Source: Amaurobius ferox
Lineage: Eukaryota; Arthropoda; Arachnida; Araneae; Amaurobiidae
Assembly: GCA_951213105.1 (NCBI GenBank)
Contig: OX578140.1
Coordinates: 119,333,653-119,397,652, forward strand
Direction of reading: 5' to 3'
DNA length: 64,000 nucleotides
The position numbers and the translations under genes are program-made. Positions 43,595 through 55,933 of this stretch are shown here, piece after piece. The number at the start of each line of letters is the position of its first letter. The stretch's first letter is position 1. Under the pieces are notes generated by a model, which saw only the letters and a list, made by a program, of their open reading frames with translations, had not been told where the DNA came from and did no database searches.

Positions 43595-45860
43595 TACTCG
43601 CAGGCGACTTCAACGCACATCACCGAGCGTGGGGTTGTAGGAGAGCCAATGCACGCGGTACACAGATACATAGACTGCTGAACACCACAAATACTAACAT
43701 TATTGTTCCGTCGACACCAACCTGCTTCTCAGGCGCCAGCGGCACATTCATAGACTTTGTCCTAACGCGAAACATAGACTACGCTCACACTATTAGTACC
43801 CTGGATGAATTCGACTCGGATCATCTACCGGTACTGGTGACATTTGACCTGAACACACCTCTTCCAGCCTCTCTGGGACAAGAGAGGGTCAACTGGGAAG
43901 TATTCAAAAGAGCACTCTTCGAGCCGCATTTAGCAGTACCTAACATTATGAGCACGGCGGATATTGACTCTGCCACGCACACACTCACAACAGAAATCAA
44001 GAGAGCAATTGCCTCTGCCACAACACATCGTGAGTCTCCAAAATTACCCACACTTTCCCACCATGTCAAACAATTAGTCAGGCAAAGGAATAGAATGCGT
44101 AAGACATGGCAGGCTAACAGAGATCCCGCCCTTAAAAGGGAGCTTAACAGACTCACGAGCAAAGTCAGGGGGAAAATTGTCGCAGAAAAGCAGCAACAGT
44201 ATAAAGAATTAATCGAATCCCTTAGCCCAGAAGATGTATCGCTCTGGCAATTCGCAAAAAGACTCAGGAAACCTCAAATTAAGCTTCCGCCACTAATGGA
44301 TGGCGCTAAAATCGCGTACTCAGACGAGGAAAAAGCCGAGGCGCTCGCAAGCCATTATGAAAAACAATTCCAACCAAACCACGATCTAATGTGTCAGGAT
44401 ACCCTAAGAATGGTTAGCCAAACTTTAAATAACTTCAGGAATTCCCCGGTAACGGCTGAGATTAACCCAGCCACCCCGCAGGAGATATTAGAAATTATCA
44501 AAGATCTCAAAAATCGTAAAAGCCCAGGGCACGACAAAATCAGAAATATTGCGGGTAAAAACCTACCTCTAAACGTAATATGTTACTTGACTATCTTAAT
44601 AAATAAAATATTAAAACTAAACTACTTTCACAAAGAATGGAAGGAAGCGATAATCATAACAATCCCCAAGCCAGGTGAGGATGCCACAATTCCAGCCAAC
44701 TACAGACCAATTAGCTTGCTACCGACACTTAGTAAAATTACTGAGAAAATAATTCTTAAGAGACTGAACACGCACCTTAGTGAGAATGACATCCTCATTC
44801 CGGAGCAGTTTGGATTTCGGCCAAAGCACTCCACCACTCATCAATTGCTGAGAGTGGTAGAGTACATATCTTCTGGACTTAATAGTAAGACACCCACAGC
44901 TGCGATTTTTCTGGACATACAAAAAGCCTTTGATAAAGTGTGGTACTGTAGATTAGCGTACAAATTGATCACTTTAAAAGTCCCTGACGCTCTTGTCAAA
45001 CTTTTAATCTCATACTTAAATAACAGACACTTTCAAGCCAGAGTAGGAGGTAACTTATCAACACCCAAGCTCATTAAAAGTAGTGTACCGCAAGGTTCTA
45101 TCCTGGGCCCGACACTCTTTAACATATACCTGAATGACATCCCCAGGACTCCAAACACAGAGCTGGCACTCTATGCAGACGACAGTGCGATACTTGCAAA
45201 ACACCCATATGTCTCAGTAATGCACAGACAGCTACAACAACACTTAGACATACTCCAAACATGGCTGGAAAAATGGCGAATAAAATTAAACCCCAACAAA
45301 TGTCATTGGATCTATTTCTCGAGGAAAAACAAACCGCCGCCGCCACTGTATATAAACAATCATGCCTTACGCGCGGAAAAACTACTAAATACCTAGGTGT
45401 AACGATAGATTCCCACCTAACCTGGAAACAGCACGTAACGAACTTAATCAAAAAAGCGTATATAACTACAGGAGCCTTATATCCAATGATAGGAAACGGA
45501 AATCTCAGTCATGAAAACAAACTGCTAATTTATAAATCAGTCATCCGCCCGGGAATGCTGTATGCAGCACCCGTATGGGGATATGCCTGTAAAACTACGA
45601 TAGACCTCCTAGAGACAAAACAAAACAAAATCCTACGGATTATCAGGAAAGCTCCCAGGTATTTAAGGAACTCGGTAATTAGGAATGACTTCAAAATAAA
45701 GACTGTTAGAGCCCAAATTAAAAAGCTAGCGCTTAAATTTTACAAAAATTTGCCATCCGTTCCAAATGAACTGTTATTCAATTTGCATGACTATGATCAT
45801 CCCAAGGCCAAATCTCGTAAGAGACCCCGCGCTGTTCTAAACATCGATAATCGGAATTAA
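43595..45860 (+). mobile_element. Jockey-type LINE, copy 2, 5'-truncated
   Basis: Similarity to copy 1 begins near 43601, inside the endonuclease domain, which is typical of incomplete reverse transcription. No internal insertion is present, so this copy shows the uninterrupted sequence around the TTAA that is filled by piggyBac in copy 1. A 3' untranslated stretch follows to roughly 46080. Confidence 0.9.
43603..45860 (+). pseudogene. LINE ORF2: endonuclease C-terminus and reverse transcriptase, one frameshift
   Basis: The frame opens with LAGDFNAHHRAWG and runs without a stop through DSDHLPVLVTFDLN, a linker, and RT motifs FLDIQKAFDKVW, SSVPQGSILGP and LYADDSA to 45396. The frame then breaks: copy 1 reads GGAAAAATCTACTAAATACC where this copy reads GGAAAAACTACTAAATACC, a 1-bp deletion near 45381. 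The C-terminal part (TKYLGVTIDSHLTW to LNIDNRN) is intact in the next frame. The rest is well preserved, so inactivation is probably recent. Confidence 0.9.
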
Positions 45861-46870
45861 GAGATCCCACCTCAAACATCTGATATCAAATTAAACTCGC
45901 GACTAGTGTTCAAAACTCTAAGCTGTTAAAATGCTAGGTAACCCTCAGATCTGCATCAACCCCCCCAAACTGCTTAAACTCTAAATGTGCAACAAACTGC
46001 CACAATAGGAGCTAGGATTAATAATAAAAAAAGTAGTAAATAAAAACCTCGAACCTCCCTTTAGGGTCACTGAATTAATGTCACAGTTTGACGATAAGAA
46101 CCACATATTGAAATTGGAGATTAAAGGCGCTTCGCGCCTGGTGCTCTGTTTTGTACGACACTCGACTTCATGACAATAAAAGTTGGTGATATTTTTATCA
46201 ATTAGGTTCGGAGATATAAGCGACCAAAGTGTTTATATTTTTCGTAACGCCCCGATGTCTGGAAGAGACACCTCAACCATACATGTTATTCATATTAAAA
46301 TCTATGCAGTTTGTTCTTTCATATTGTGATTATTTTTCGGGAGAATATTATATATCAAATTGATGAGGGAGAAAAAACTTAGAGCTTTTTATTTTTGCTT
46401 GTTTTTCCTTATGATTTCTTTTTTATTGATTTGTATTTTCTTTTTTAAATTGAAAGAAAAAATCATTTGCTTAAACATATGTAAGAGTGAAAACGGGTTT
46501 AATATTTTATTTCATTTTTACAACTAATTATTTAAACCTCTGTTCTATGGGAACTGACAAATTCAGTACTACCACGTGTTATCAGCTTCAAATTTCAATA
46601 ACATTTAATTTGAGTTACATAAAAATATTTAATGAAACACAAGCAAAAATGTAAAACTTCTGGATCTTCAATAGTACGAAGTTATTAGAAATGCAAAATT
46701 TTAAATCAACTTTAACTTTCTTGAAATATAGAAACATATAAATTCAATCAAGCCTTGTAATTTAATCAACTTTAGCCATCATAGGAGTTCAAAAATTATT
46801 TTTAATTGTTTGAGAAGTAACTCGTTTTCCACATTTGGCATTATTTCGCTCTATAAAATAAGTATGTCAA
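45861..46870. other. LINE 3' flank and AT-rich spacer
   Basis: Holds the presumed LINE 3' untranslated region and a GGCGCTTCGCGCC palindrome near 46125. No gene seen. Confidence 0.5.
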
Positions 46871-46872
46871 AA

Positions 46873-47163
46873 GGGGTGACCACCTGGGAACACCGCGTGC
46901 TGTTGGCACATTTCGGGCGCGGTAGCCCGGTGGTTTGCGCGCTGGATTTTCACGCTGCCACAACTGCCACCGTGTTCATGCGGAGTACGATCACGTTAAA
47001 CATGTGGGTCCGTAAGTCCTTCCGAGAGGTTGGTGGTAGGGCAAGGAAGGTACGGTCCCTGTGGATGCCACCCTACTGGGTTCCGGTCTAAATTGGGTGG
47101 CACTTCCCGGCGTCACCTTACACCTTTCTGGTAGGTCGGACGGTCTGGGTCTCAACAATAACA
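46873..47163 (+). mobile_element. Composite 5S-tRNA SINE, 5'-truncated in the 5S part
   Basis: It begins with the last 36 nt of the 5S-like head (46873-46908, GGGGTGACCACCTGGG to TGTTGGCA) and the same linker ATTTC, then GGGCGCGGTAGCCCGGTGG. The tRNA-like segment has the same B-box deletion as copy A (CTGGATTTTCACGCTGCC). The body and GGTCGGACGGTCTGGGTCTC tail end in CAACAATAAC. Confidence 0.88.
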
Positions 47164-47164
47164 A

Positions 47165-49039
47165 AATGCTACTTGACAAACTGAAATTCATTGAAAAACA
47201 TTAACTTCAGTGTGGCTCAACTCAACATTCTCATACCAGAATCCATTGTTAAGTAGCTTGTTTTTTGTTTGCAAATTTTACAAGAATTTTTTTTTCAAAA
47301 ATCTATATTGTTGGTTCAAATGATCATAATTAAAGCATGTTACCTTCCATTTTAAAATCTTGAAAATACCTTTCGACTGATACTAAGTTTGACCATGTAT
47401 CCCATCGGGAGAGGAGGGAGGGAATCTTTCGACTCATACCATACTTAGCAATGAACCTCGTGGGGGTAACTTGCCCATTAAGGGGGGGGCTAATGACAAC
47501 ATGAAGACAAAAATTGTATCACAACTATTTTTCAATATGATTGAAACGCTTAAGTTTCATAATCATTGAGCCATAAACAACCCCTTTTATGCATAATTAC
47601 GTCAAATTTTGTCCTATGCTACCAAAAAAGTATAAAATTTCACAGATTTTACTTGATTTATAAAAGTTCTATCTAGGTCTAGAATTTTTAATAATAAACT
47701 GAGTATAAAGTATCGTGAAAATCTGATAATATTTATGGAAGCTATCGTGTACACAAGAAATTGACCACAGACAGAGGGACGTCATTCTAAATACAGTCGA
47801 AACGTGTTCAAGAGGCACTCAGACACATATTGTCAAAATTTTTCATTAAAACAATACTTTCTTTATACTATATTCTACAGAATAAAATACAATTGAAATA
47901 AAAATTAAATACTGTTATAGGGGAGGAGGTGCTTGAGGAGAATAAAGTGCTTTAAGAAAAATAATAAAGAGGAGAATAAAGTGCTACTCAGCGTTAAGAA
48001 AAGTACATGGAATGAAAATTCACTGAACTCATTACAGGGTTAGGTTCGAATCTGTTACTTTTATTTCAAAACACTCATGACAGTATATGAAGAAAGTGTT
48101 CAGTGTATGTTAAAATTCAAACCGTAACTTCTATTACTGAAATGTAAAGATACACAAAATGCTGCTGGACAAAATTAGGATTTCATCGCAGCATAACACA
48201 TTTAAATCATCAAATTCTGTTACTTTTATTCTAAAGTATGCAATTGAAACTTCACATATCAGAGGAAAAACTCAATACAATACTTTATATAGTACAAGGG
48301 ATTTCTAATGCCATGTCAAACAAATAAATAATCCATTGTACATGCAATATATGACAATACTACATTTTTACATGCAATTAATTTGTTATATTTTACAAAA
48401 ACAGTTACTACTCTAGCTGATTTCCGAGATGCAGATATCTTTTAAGATTCCCAGCCAATAAAAAGCACTTAGAAAGTTCGCTGAGATATTATAAAACGGC
48501 ATAACTTATCTAGTGCTCATTTAGCCTTTTTGTGACATAAAAACTCCTTTTAAAAGCATTATGTAAAATAAAAATACAATCATGCACGTATATATGGAGC
48601 GCAGATAACATAAAAATAAAGGAAACAAATCTTAGTCAATGCATAACCAACAGTGATACGTTTTAGGCTTATGAAAAAAGGCAAGAAAGAGATGATATTT
48701 TAAGAAAAAAAATTGTTAAATGTTGTCAGATTAATGTTTAAGGCATAAGATCAACATAATATGTAATTAAATAAGAAAACTTACTTCAATTCTCTCCGAA
48801 AAAGCTTCATATCCATAGCAATCGATGTTATTTCAATTCAGGAATCTACCGAACCGTTTCAGGTCACGTGATTTTCTCGTCACAATTTATGATTTAGCAC
48901 TCTAGCTTGGCTTTTTAGTCAGCCCTGATTTGGCGTTAAAGCATTCGTGATTCACCATTTTCGCCAAGGATCACCTGGCGGCCATCCTTAGTTCTGTACA
49001 CACCACCGATACGCATCAAGGAGAAATTCACGCCATTAT
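47165..49039. other. AT-rich spacer
   Basis: No coding region supported. Small G-rich tracts near 47408 and 47484. Confidence 0.5.
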
Positions 49040-49428
49040 TTAGCTAGATATAATTTTTTAAACAATTTCAAGTTATTTGATGTATTTCAGAAAGAGGATT
49101 TTCATAAATTCCCATTTATGTGTTCTAAAATACGGAGATTTAATCGTTTTGTCTTCATCGTATTAAGGATGGATATCTTTTTCTATTTACGTATGTATAA
49201 TTATCGAAATTCATTCAAACTACGATTCGTATTAATTTGAGCACATAATGTAATTCTTGAAATATTTCAGCGAGCTGGGTAGTTTTCTTTCGATTAGGTG
49301 GATTTTAAAACATCTGATTCATTGCAAATTTATCTTGCTCGCATTTTTAAAATCATTTTAATCATCAGTATTATTTCGTGTTGAATTCGAGTTCCTCTTA
49401 CTTTCAAGTTTTCCGCAACATATTTAAA

Positions 49429-49488
49429 TTCCGGTCGTCCATTAAGCTGCTCTATGTCTTAGAATGAGTCGGTCGGCCTGGGCTTTCG
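49429..49488 (+). mobile_element. 60-bp LINE 3'-tail insertion with target duplication
   Basis: TTCCGGTCGTCC ... GGCCTGGGCTTTCG is flanked by perfect 14-bp repeats GCAACATATTTAAA (49415-49428, 49489-49502). The paralog near 41386-41400 has the uninterrupted sequence ACAACATATTTAATTGC. The insert matches the last 60 or so bases of the LINE at 10960 and the insert at 56024. Confidence 0.88.
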
Positions 49489-49670
49489 GCAACATATTTA
49501 AAGCTTCTAAACATGAATATCAAACCTTTTTATTCTGTTTTTAATGTTTTCTTGCCACAATTACAAATGACAATTAGTATAAATAGTATTACATGATTCA
49601 TGTATGTAGTTACAATATCACACAACTACCTAATATTTCACCCACTGCATTTTATAAACAAGTGGGGAAT

Positions 49671-49701
49671 CATAGTGGGGGCCATTAATGGCCCCACTAT
49701 G
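49671..49701. repeat. Near-perfect palindrome in a repeat-E insertion
   Basis: CATAGTGGGG and CCCCACTATG flank GCCATTAATGG, a 31-base foldback with one unpaired G. The direct repeat CCCTTAATCTGTTGC follows twice (about 49704-49737). Confidence 0.85.
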
Positions 49702-50284
49702 ACCCCTTAATCTGTTGCTTGCCCTTAATCTGTTGCACTCCAAAATATTTAGTATAATATACCATTAAAGCATTGATAAATATGCCACTTAAAGCAATGA
49801 TAATCTAAATTATTTCATAGGAATACTGTTGTGAATCTGAGATTTGATTTAAAATTCTATGTCAGCTTTATATGTTCATGGCTGCAGTTATCTTATATGC
49901 AATGAAAGCAGGTTGCAAAATAAGCGGTATCGCATTACAAATTGCCATAGAATATTTGTGCTTTGCAATGCAAAAATAAATTTGAATCGCATTTTAAGAC
50001 TCAATTTTAAAAATCACAACAAATGATTCATAACGGTAAAAAAAAAAAAAATCTTACCGCAAACGTGTATAGCTCCTGCAATATTCATAGTTTTTTTTTC
50101 TTCTATATTTCAAACCCGATATATCAATATGTTTATAGGTACATTTTTAAAAAACTAGTGAAATAATAGTTGTGAACTGCTAGTCAAAATATCGAAACTG
50201 CTATAAAAATAAAATTTTGATTAACAGTTTGCAAATGAAAAATATTCCCTTATTTTGCACCTTTCTTTCTCTTCGACCCAAACC

Positions 50285-50481
50285 ATCCGACCTACCAGAA
50301 AAGTATAAGGTATCTATATGGACAGCCGGAAAGTGCCACCCAATTTAGACCGGAACCCAGTGGGGGAGGCATCCACAGGGAACATACCCTCCTTCCTCTA
50401 CCACCAACCTCTCGTATGGAATTACAGACCCACTTGTTTAGCATGATCGTACTCAGCATGAACACGGCAGCAGTTTTGGCA
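50285..50481 (-). mobile_element. SINE 3' part
   Basis: The minus strand gives the SINE body and tail from TGCCAAAACTGCTGCCGTG to GGTAGGTCGGATGG. It breaks at AGTTTTGGCA (50472-50481), where BEL/Pao sequence begins. The head is missing here; a matching head in the same orientation starts at 52192. Confidence 0.8.
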
Positions 50482-52191
50482 TGAGTTTGGCAGACTGTTT
50501 TTCTGCACAAAGAATGAGTTTAGTTGAAAAACAAAAGATTTTAAGGGAGAAAAATTGTTGTTTTGCCTGTTTGGCTCCCGGTCACCCCGTCCGAAAATGT
50601 CGTTTATTTTTGAGATGCTTAATTTGCGGGAAGAAACATGTTCCCTTGATGTGCGGAACAAACGAGTCAAGGAAAAGTGATTTCAAAAAGACAGAAGAAG
50701 CTGAAGTTGGCAATGAGGTCGACATGTCCACCCTGAGTGTGGGTCCTAAAGTGTTTTTACAGATTAGGTGCAAACTCATATCAGATAAAAAGGAAAATAT
50801 CGTGCGAATTGTTCTAGACACCGGCTCGCAAAAGTCTTATATTGTAATGAGTCTTGCTGAAGAAATGGGATACGCTCCTGTAAAGAAAGAGACTCTAGTA
50901 CATTCATTGTTTGGCGGGATTAAATCTAAAGAATTTGTACATACATGTTACAGAATTAGGTTGAAAAATATTAAGAACAATTTTGTAGCATTGGATCTTT
51001 GTAGCTTTGAAGCATTGGATCAGGTAGCTATTTGTAATGATGACAATGACCTGTGAATTCAGGGCCTTGGTTAAAAGAGCTTCAAGAAAGGGATATAACG
51101 TTAAGTGATGTTGGAGAAAAGCCACAACCCGTACAAGTACTTATAGGAGCTGATGTTTTTGGAAAAATTTTAACCGGTCAGCGTAAGGTTTTATCAAGCG
51201 GATTAGTGGCCATTGAAACTTTGCTTGGGTGGACTTTGTTAGGGAAAGTTCCTGATAGTGAAGTTACTACAAGCAATGCTATGTTAGTGATTTCACTTTT
51301 CGTTAAAGAATTTGACATTTCGGACTTCTGGAAGTTGGATTCTATTGGAATCAAGGATCCTATTGAAAAGCTCTCTAAGAAAGATCATGAGGATTTGACT
51401 ACTGAAAATTTTCTTCAAACTGTTAGGTACAACGAACATAATCGTTATGAAGTTCAATTGCCTTGGTTGGATAACTGTGTACCTTTACCGGACAATTTTG
51501 AACAAGCTAAAAGAAGGTTAGACACCACAACCAAGAAGTTATTTCAGGAAAATTTGTACGGTAGTTATGAGGACATATTTTTCGAATGACTGCGTGAAGG
51601 GATTATCGAAGAAGTACCAGTTGAAGATAAAGGTTTACCTGCTTATTATCTACCTCACAGACCTGTTATCAAAGTTAGTAAGACAACTCCAATTCGGCCG
51701 GGTTTTGATGCATCTGCTCGATTAAAGAGACATCCGTCACTAAATGACTCCTTACATAGTGGTCCAAACTTGATTGAGCTCATTCCTGATATTCTGCTGC
51801 TGTTTCGAGAAAAGAAGATTGGTGTAATCGCAGAAAGCCTTTTTGCGAATTAGCCTCTGTAGAGAAGACAGAGAGTTTTTGAGATTTCTATGGTGGACAA
51901 ATAAAGCTTGCATAGACTACAGGTTTTTTCGTCATACCAGAGTAGTTTTTGGCGTTCGCAGCAGTGCATTTCTATTAGGAGCTGTATTGAAGTATCATCT
52001 TGAACAAAATGCTGACGTTGATCCTTTTGTAACTGGTTGTCTTTTGAAGAGTTTTTATGTAGACAATCTTGTAACTAGCGTTCACAATGAATTAGATTTG
52101 CAGCGATTGATAAGTGTTTCTAATGAGCTATTAAAAAAAGGTGGTTTCATTCTGCGGGATTGGAAATCTTCACTAACAGAAGATAGAGGAT
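50482..52191 (+). pseudogene. BEL/Pao gag-pol fragment without LTRs
   Basis: The fragment spans the Gag C-terminus to the RT. Zinc-knuckle motifs NCCFACLAPGHPVRKC and CLICGKKHVPLMC are followed by the aspartic protease block VLDTGSQKSYI, the linker domain (VLIGADVFGKIL), and RT sequence (RPGFDASARLKRHPSLNDSL, FLRFLWWTN, FYVDNLVTS). It is broken by a frameshift near 51050, a W-to-stop TGA at 51587 (FFE*LREGII), and a deletion/frameshift near 51830 that removes the RT motif-A aspartate. The catalytic YVDN of this superfamily is kept. No LTR, RNase H or integrase flanks it; SINE sequence lies on both sides. Confidence 0.88.
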
Positions 52192-52340
52192 AGTTGTGGC
52201 AGCTTGCAAATCCAGCGCGCAAACCACCTGGCTACCGCGCCCGAAATGTGCCAACAGCACGCGGTGTTCCCAGGTGGTCACCCACCCAAGTACTAACCGC
52301 GCCCGATGCTGCTTGACTTCGGTGATCTAACGAGAACCGG
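52192..52340 (-). mobile_element. Composite 5S-tRNA SINE 5' part
   Basis: The minus strand runs from 5S-like ACCGGTTCTCG (start near 5S position 28) through GTTGGCACATTTCGGGCGCG to the tRNA-like segment with the B-box deletion (GCGCTGGATTTGC). It ends at TGCCACAACT, where BEL/Pao sequence begins. The 5S part is 52249-52340. Confidence 0.85.
52249..52340 (-). rRNA. 5S rRNA-like partial sequence (SINE head)
   Basis: About 92 nt of 5S-like sequence lacking the first ~27 bases, with GTTAGATCACCGAAGTC, GCGCGGTTAGTACTTGGG and GGGTGACCACCTGGG. It shares the TTAGATC variant with copy A, so it is SINE-derived and not an independent 5S pseudogene. Confidence 0.8.
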
Positions 52341-53499
52341 TTAGAATTTTCTTGTGTAAAAGTATAGAGGATATACAATAAAAAATATATATGATTTTTT
52401 TTACTTTCAATATTTTTAGTTAAAATGAAAATATATACAATTTGCTGAGTATCAATTACACTACAAGAAAACACATTGGTGTTTCTTTCCCATTAGTCTT
52501 TCTACACAACCCAAATTTGGTACAAAAGCAGCTTGTTACATGAATGTAAAAACAACTTTGTAATGTTTTTGGAAAATTTACCCATGTTGTTCCTGTAAGC
52601 ACATTTTGTACTATGTTGTAATGTCTAAGTGCATTCCATAATTCAATACATTACAGCAGAGAGAGAGAGTTTTGAATTTATCCAATTAACTCCAAATTAA
52701 GTGCACTGGGATAATTTAAAAAGAATGTCAGATTCAGTTTGATGTGAATGTGCTATGCTCAAATTATGTATTTAAAATCCAAATTATAGTCGATAAACAT
52801 GTCTACATACAAAAAAAAGCACCAGTAAATAATGTCCACTTGTTTTTCTTTTTGTCGGTAAAGAAACAGATGATGATATTTTATGTCAGGTACTTGATAT
52901 TATAAAAATAAAATATTTTATAGAAATCTTATGAGAAAGGCATAAACAATATATAAATTTTGTTATAGTGTTATGAAAATACTTTATAGTTTTGAAGTAC
53001 CTTCAATTCTATTATAATGTCCTTTACTAAAATTATACAAAAATTTATTCGAATTGTTCAATTTGTTCTTGAGATATTGTGTCCACAAACAAACATACAT
53101 TGTTTGCACATGAGGTGCACCGCTTTAAGACTTTTTTGGAGGAGCGGGGCAAAAGTTGTAAAGTTCCAATGATGGAAATATGATTCAGCATGAAAAATTA
53201 TATAAGAAACACAAAAACTTGGCTATCCTTATGGGGGGCAGCTCTGTTACACACAATGACATAATTTGGAATATGTTATGTATATAATCACAAAACCCAT
53301 TTATAAGGATCATCCTCAAAATTTGGAAAATACTCGTATTGCAGATACCAGAATTCATGGACCAGTTTTTCACTTATCATGTGCTCATCAACATGGAATA
53401 GCCAATATCTGCAATGGCAGTAAAAAACTTGTTATAAGTCACAGTTTTTGTTAACTTCCATGAGAACTGACAATATAACAAGGGCAACACTGATCCATG
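52341..53499. other. AT-rich spacer
   Basis: No coding region recognised. Confidence 0.5.
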
Positions 53500-53752
53500 C
53501 ATGCTGATATCTGTAATGGGAGTGTCTTCCAGATGTTATGTATAGTTCAATGATGCTAAAAGTGTGTGAATCAGAAGAAAAGTATTCAAATATTTGATTC
53601 CAGTCACAATACTTTCCTTATGTATTAAACTCAAAGTTCAAATTTTTATATCCTTTGTATGACATCACATATATTCAGATATGAAAAGATGCTTGTATAA
53701 ACAATTTTACACAACAATTTAAAAAAATTTCCATATCACCAAATTTCTTTTT
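53500..53752 (-). repeat. Interspersed repeat A, minus-strand copy
   Basis: Reverse complement of 32640-32870. Landmarks are GGGAGTGTCTTCCAGATG and GACATCACATATATTC. It forms the left flank of the tripled repeat that follows. Confidence 0.8.
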
Positions 53753-53755
53753 TTA

Positions 53756-54512
53756 CTTTCCCTGCAATACATGGTAATGTATAAGGAAAGTATTGGAATC
53801 ATGCCGAAAATCGCAACTCGAGTTTTCGACGGATCTACACGTTTCGAGACCTCTAGAATACGAAAAAACCTTTCTTAGCGTGACGTCTGTGTGTGTGTCT
53901 GTGCGTCTGTCTGTGCAGATTTTGTATCCGCTCTAACCAAAAAACTAATCGACCGAATTTCACAAAATTTGGTAGGTAAGTCACTTGTGGGCGAGTCTGG
54001 TGCTGATTAGTTTTGGGTACGATTCGGGATAAAAGAACCCGCCTTTTTTTTGCGAAATGGCCCGCAAAAGTTTGTATCCACTCTAACTGAAAAATTAATG
54101 GACCGAATTTCACAAAATTCGATAGATGAGTCACTTGTTGGTCACCCTGGTGCTGATTAGATTTTGGTACGATTCGGAAAAAATAACCTGCCTTTTTTTG
54201 CAAAATGGCCCGTAAAAATCTAAACTAAAGAACTACGCATGCTCAAATATATCCATTAAATGCTCGTTTAATACGTAATTTTTAACGAAGAAAATAATAA
54301 GGCCAATCCCATTACACTAGGACTAGCCGTTCTCGAGATATTTTAGTTTTTCGTATTTTCTCTAATCCACCTATGAAAATAAGTCCGGTTACCAAATGAG
54401 AAAGAAAATTGAATTAAAAGTGAAATAAATTTAATTAAAATAAAGAGAATGTGGATATAAGTCTGCAGGGAAAGTCATGTGCTGCCCACATCAGATTTTT
54501 ATATTTGTGGCT
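53756..54512 (+). repeat. Unclassified repeat F, unit 1
   Basis: Begins ACTTTCCCTGCAATAC and ends TGCAGGGAAAGTCATGTGC then CCACATCAGATTTTTA. The first 40 bases fold back (ACTTTCC with GGAAAGT), and the 12-base start recurs inverted near the end. Inside are TCGAGTTTTCGACGGATC, a GTGTCTGT microsatellite and three phrases of the form CCGAATTTCACAAAAT. No protein frame is conserved. The family is not identified. Confidence 0.7.
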
Positions 54513-54755
54513 TTTAATTCATTTGATATTTATTATTTCTCCTTCCACTAGCCAGTAGACAGTCAGTTTCAATGGTGCCCATAGTCAAATACTATCGCCA
54601 TTGTCAGAAACTGGCTATTCCATCGGTTTTAATTCGAATTGTATGGCTGTCCTGAAGAGAATGCAATTTTGAACTAACCGCCATTTTTTATGCAGTTTCA
54701 ACTTATTATTCCCCATGTCTAGATCTTTAATCTTGATCTAATTATTATTGCCTTT
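54513..54755. other. Spacer between repeat F units 1 and 2
   Basis: About 240 bp of unrelated sequence with no gene. CCACTAGCCAGTAGACAG is near its centre. Confidence 0.5.
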
Positions 54756-54758
54756 TTT

Positions 54759-55550
54759 ACTTCCCCTGCAATACATGGTAATGTATAGGGAAAGTATTGG
54801 AATCATGTCGAAAATCGCAACTCGAGTTTTCGACGGATCTACACGTTTCGAGACCTCTAGAATACGAAAAAACTATTTTTAGCGTGACGTCTGTGTGTGT
54901 GTCTGCGTGTCTGTCTGTCTGTGTGTCTGTCTGCCTGTGTGTCTGTCTGTGCAGATTTTGTATCCACTCTAACTAAAAAAGTAATTGACCGAATTTCACA
55001 AAATTTGGAAGGTGAGTCACTTGTGGACGAGTCTGGTGCCGATCAGTTTTGGGTACGATTCGGGATAAAGGAACCCGCCTTTTCTTGCGAAATGGCCCGC
55101 AAAAGTTTGTATCCACTCTAGCTGAAAAAGTAACGGACAGAATTTCATAAAATTCGGTAGATGAGTCACTTATAGGTCACCCTGGTGCTGATTAGATTTT
55201 GGTACGATTCAGAAAAAATAACCTGCCTTTTTTTGCAAAATGGACCGGAAAAATTGCCAAAATCTAAACTAAAAAGCTACGTATGCTCAAATATATCCAT
55301 TAAATACTTGTTTAATACGTGATTTTTAACAAAGAAAAGAATAAGACCAACTCCTTTACACTTGGACTAGCCGTTCTCGAGATATTTTAGTTTTATCGTA
55401 TTTTCTCTACTCCATCTTTGAAAATAAGTCCAGTTATCAAATGAAAACGAAAATTGAATTAAAAAAGTCAACTGATTTAATTAAAATAAAGAGAACGTGG
55501 ATATAAGTCTGCAGGGAAAGTCATGCGCTGCCCACATCATATTTTTACTT
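54759..55550 (+). repeat. Unclassified repeat F, unit 2
   Basis: Same order of landmarks as unit 1. It has a longer TCTG/TGTG microsatellite at 54890-54950. Confidence 0.7.
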
Positions 55551-55933
55551 TCCCTGCAATACATTGTGATGTATAAGGAAAGTATTGGAATCATGTCGAA
55601 AATTGCAACTCGAGTTTTCGACGGATCTACACGTTTCGAGACCTCTAGAATACGAAAAAACAATTTTTAGCGTGACGTCTGTGTGTGTGTCTGTCTGAGT
55701 GTCTGTCTGTGTAGATATTGTATCCACTCTAACTAAAAAACTAATGGACCGAATTTCATAAAATTTGGTAGGTAAGTCACTTCTGAGCAAATCTGGTGCT
55801 GATTAGTTTTGGATACGATTCGCGATAAAAGAACCCGCCATTCTTGTGCGAAATGGCCCGCAAAAGCCTGAATCCACTCTAGCTGAAAAACTAATGTTCA
55901 AAAATTCACAAAATTTGGTAAATAAGTCACTTG

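Larger units (their letters stand above)
49040..50165 (+). repeat. Interspersed repeat E, plus copy with insertions
   Basis: Collinear with 40905-41690 and the complement of 35135-36160. It contains a 60-bp LINE-tail insertion (49429-49488) and a second local insertion with a palindrome (49671-49701). Confidence 0.8.
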
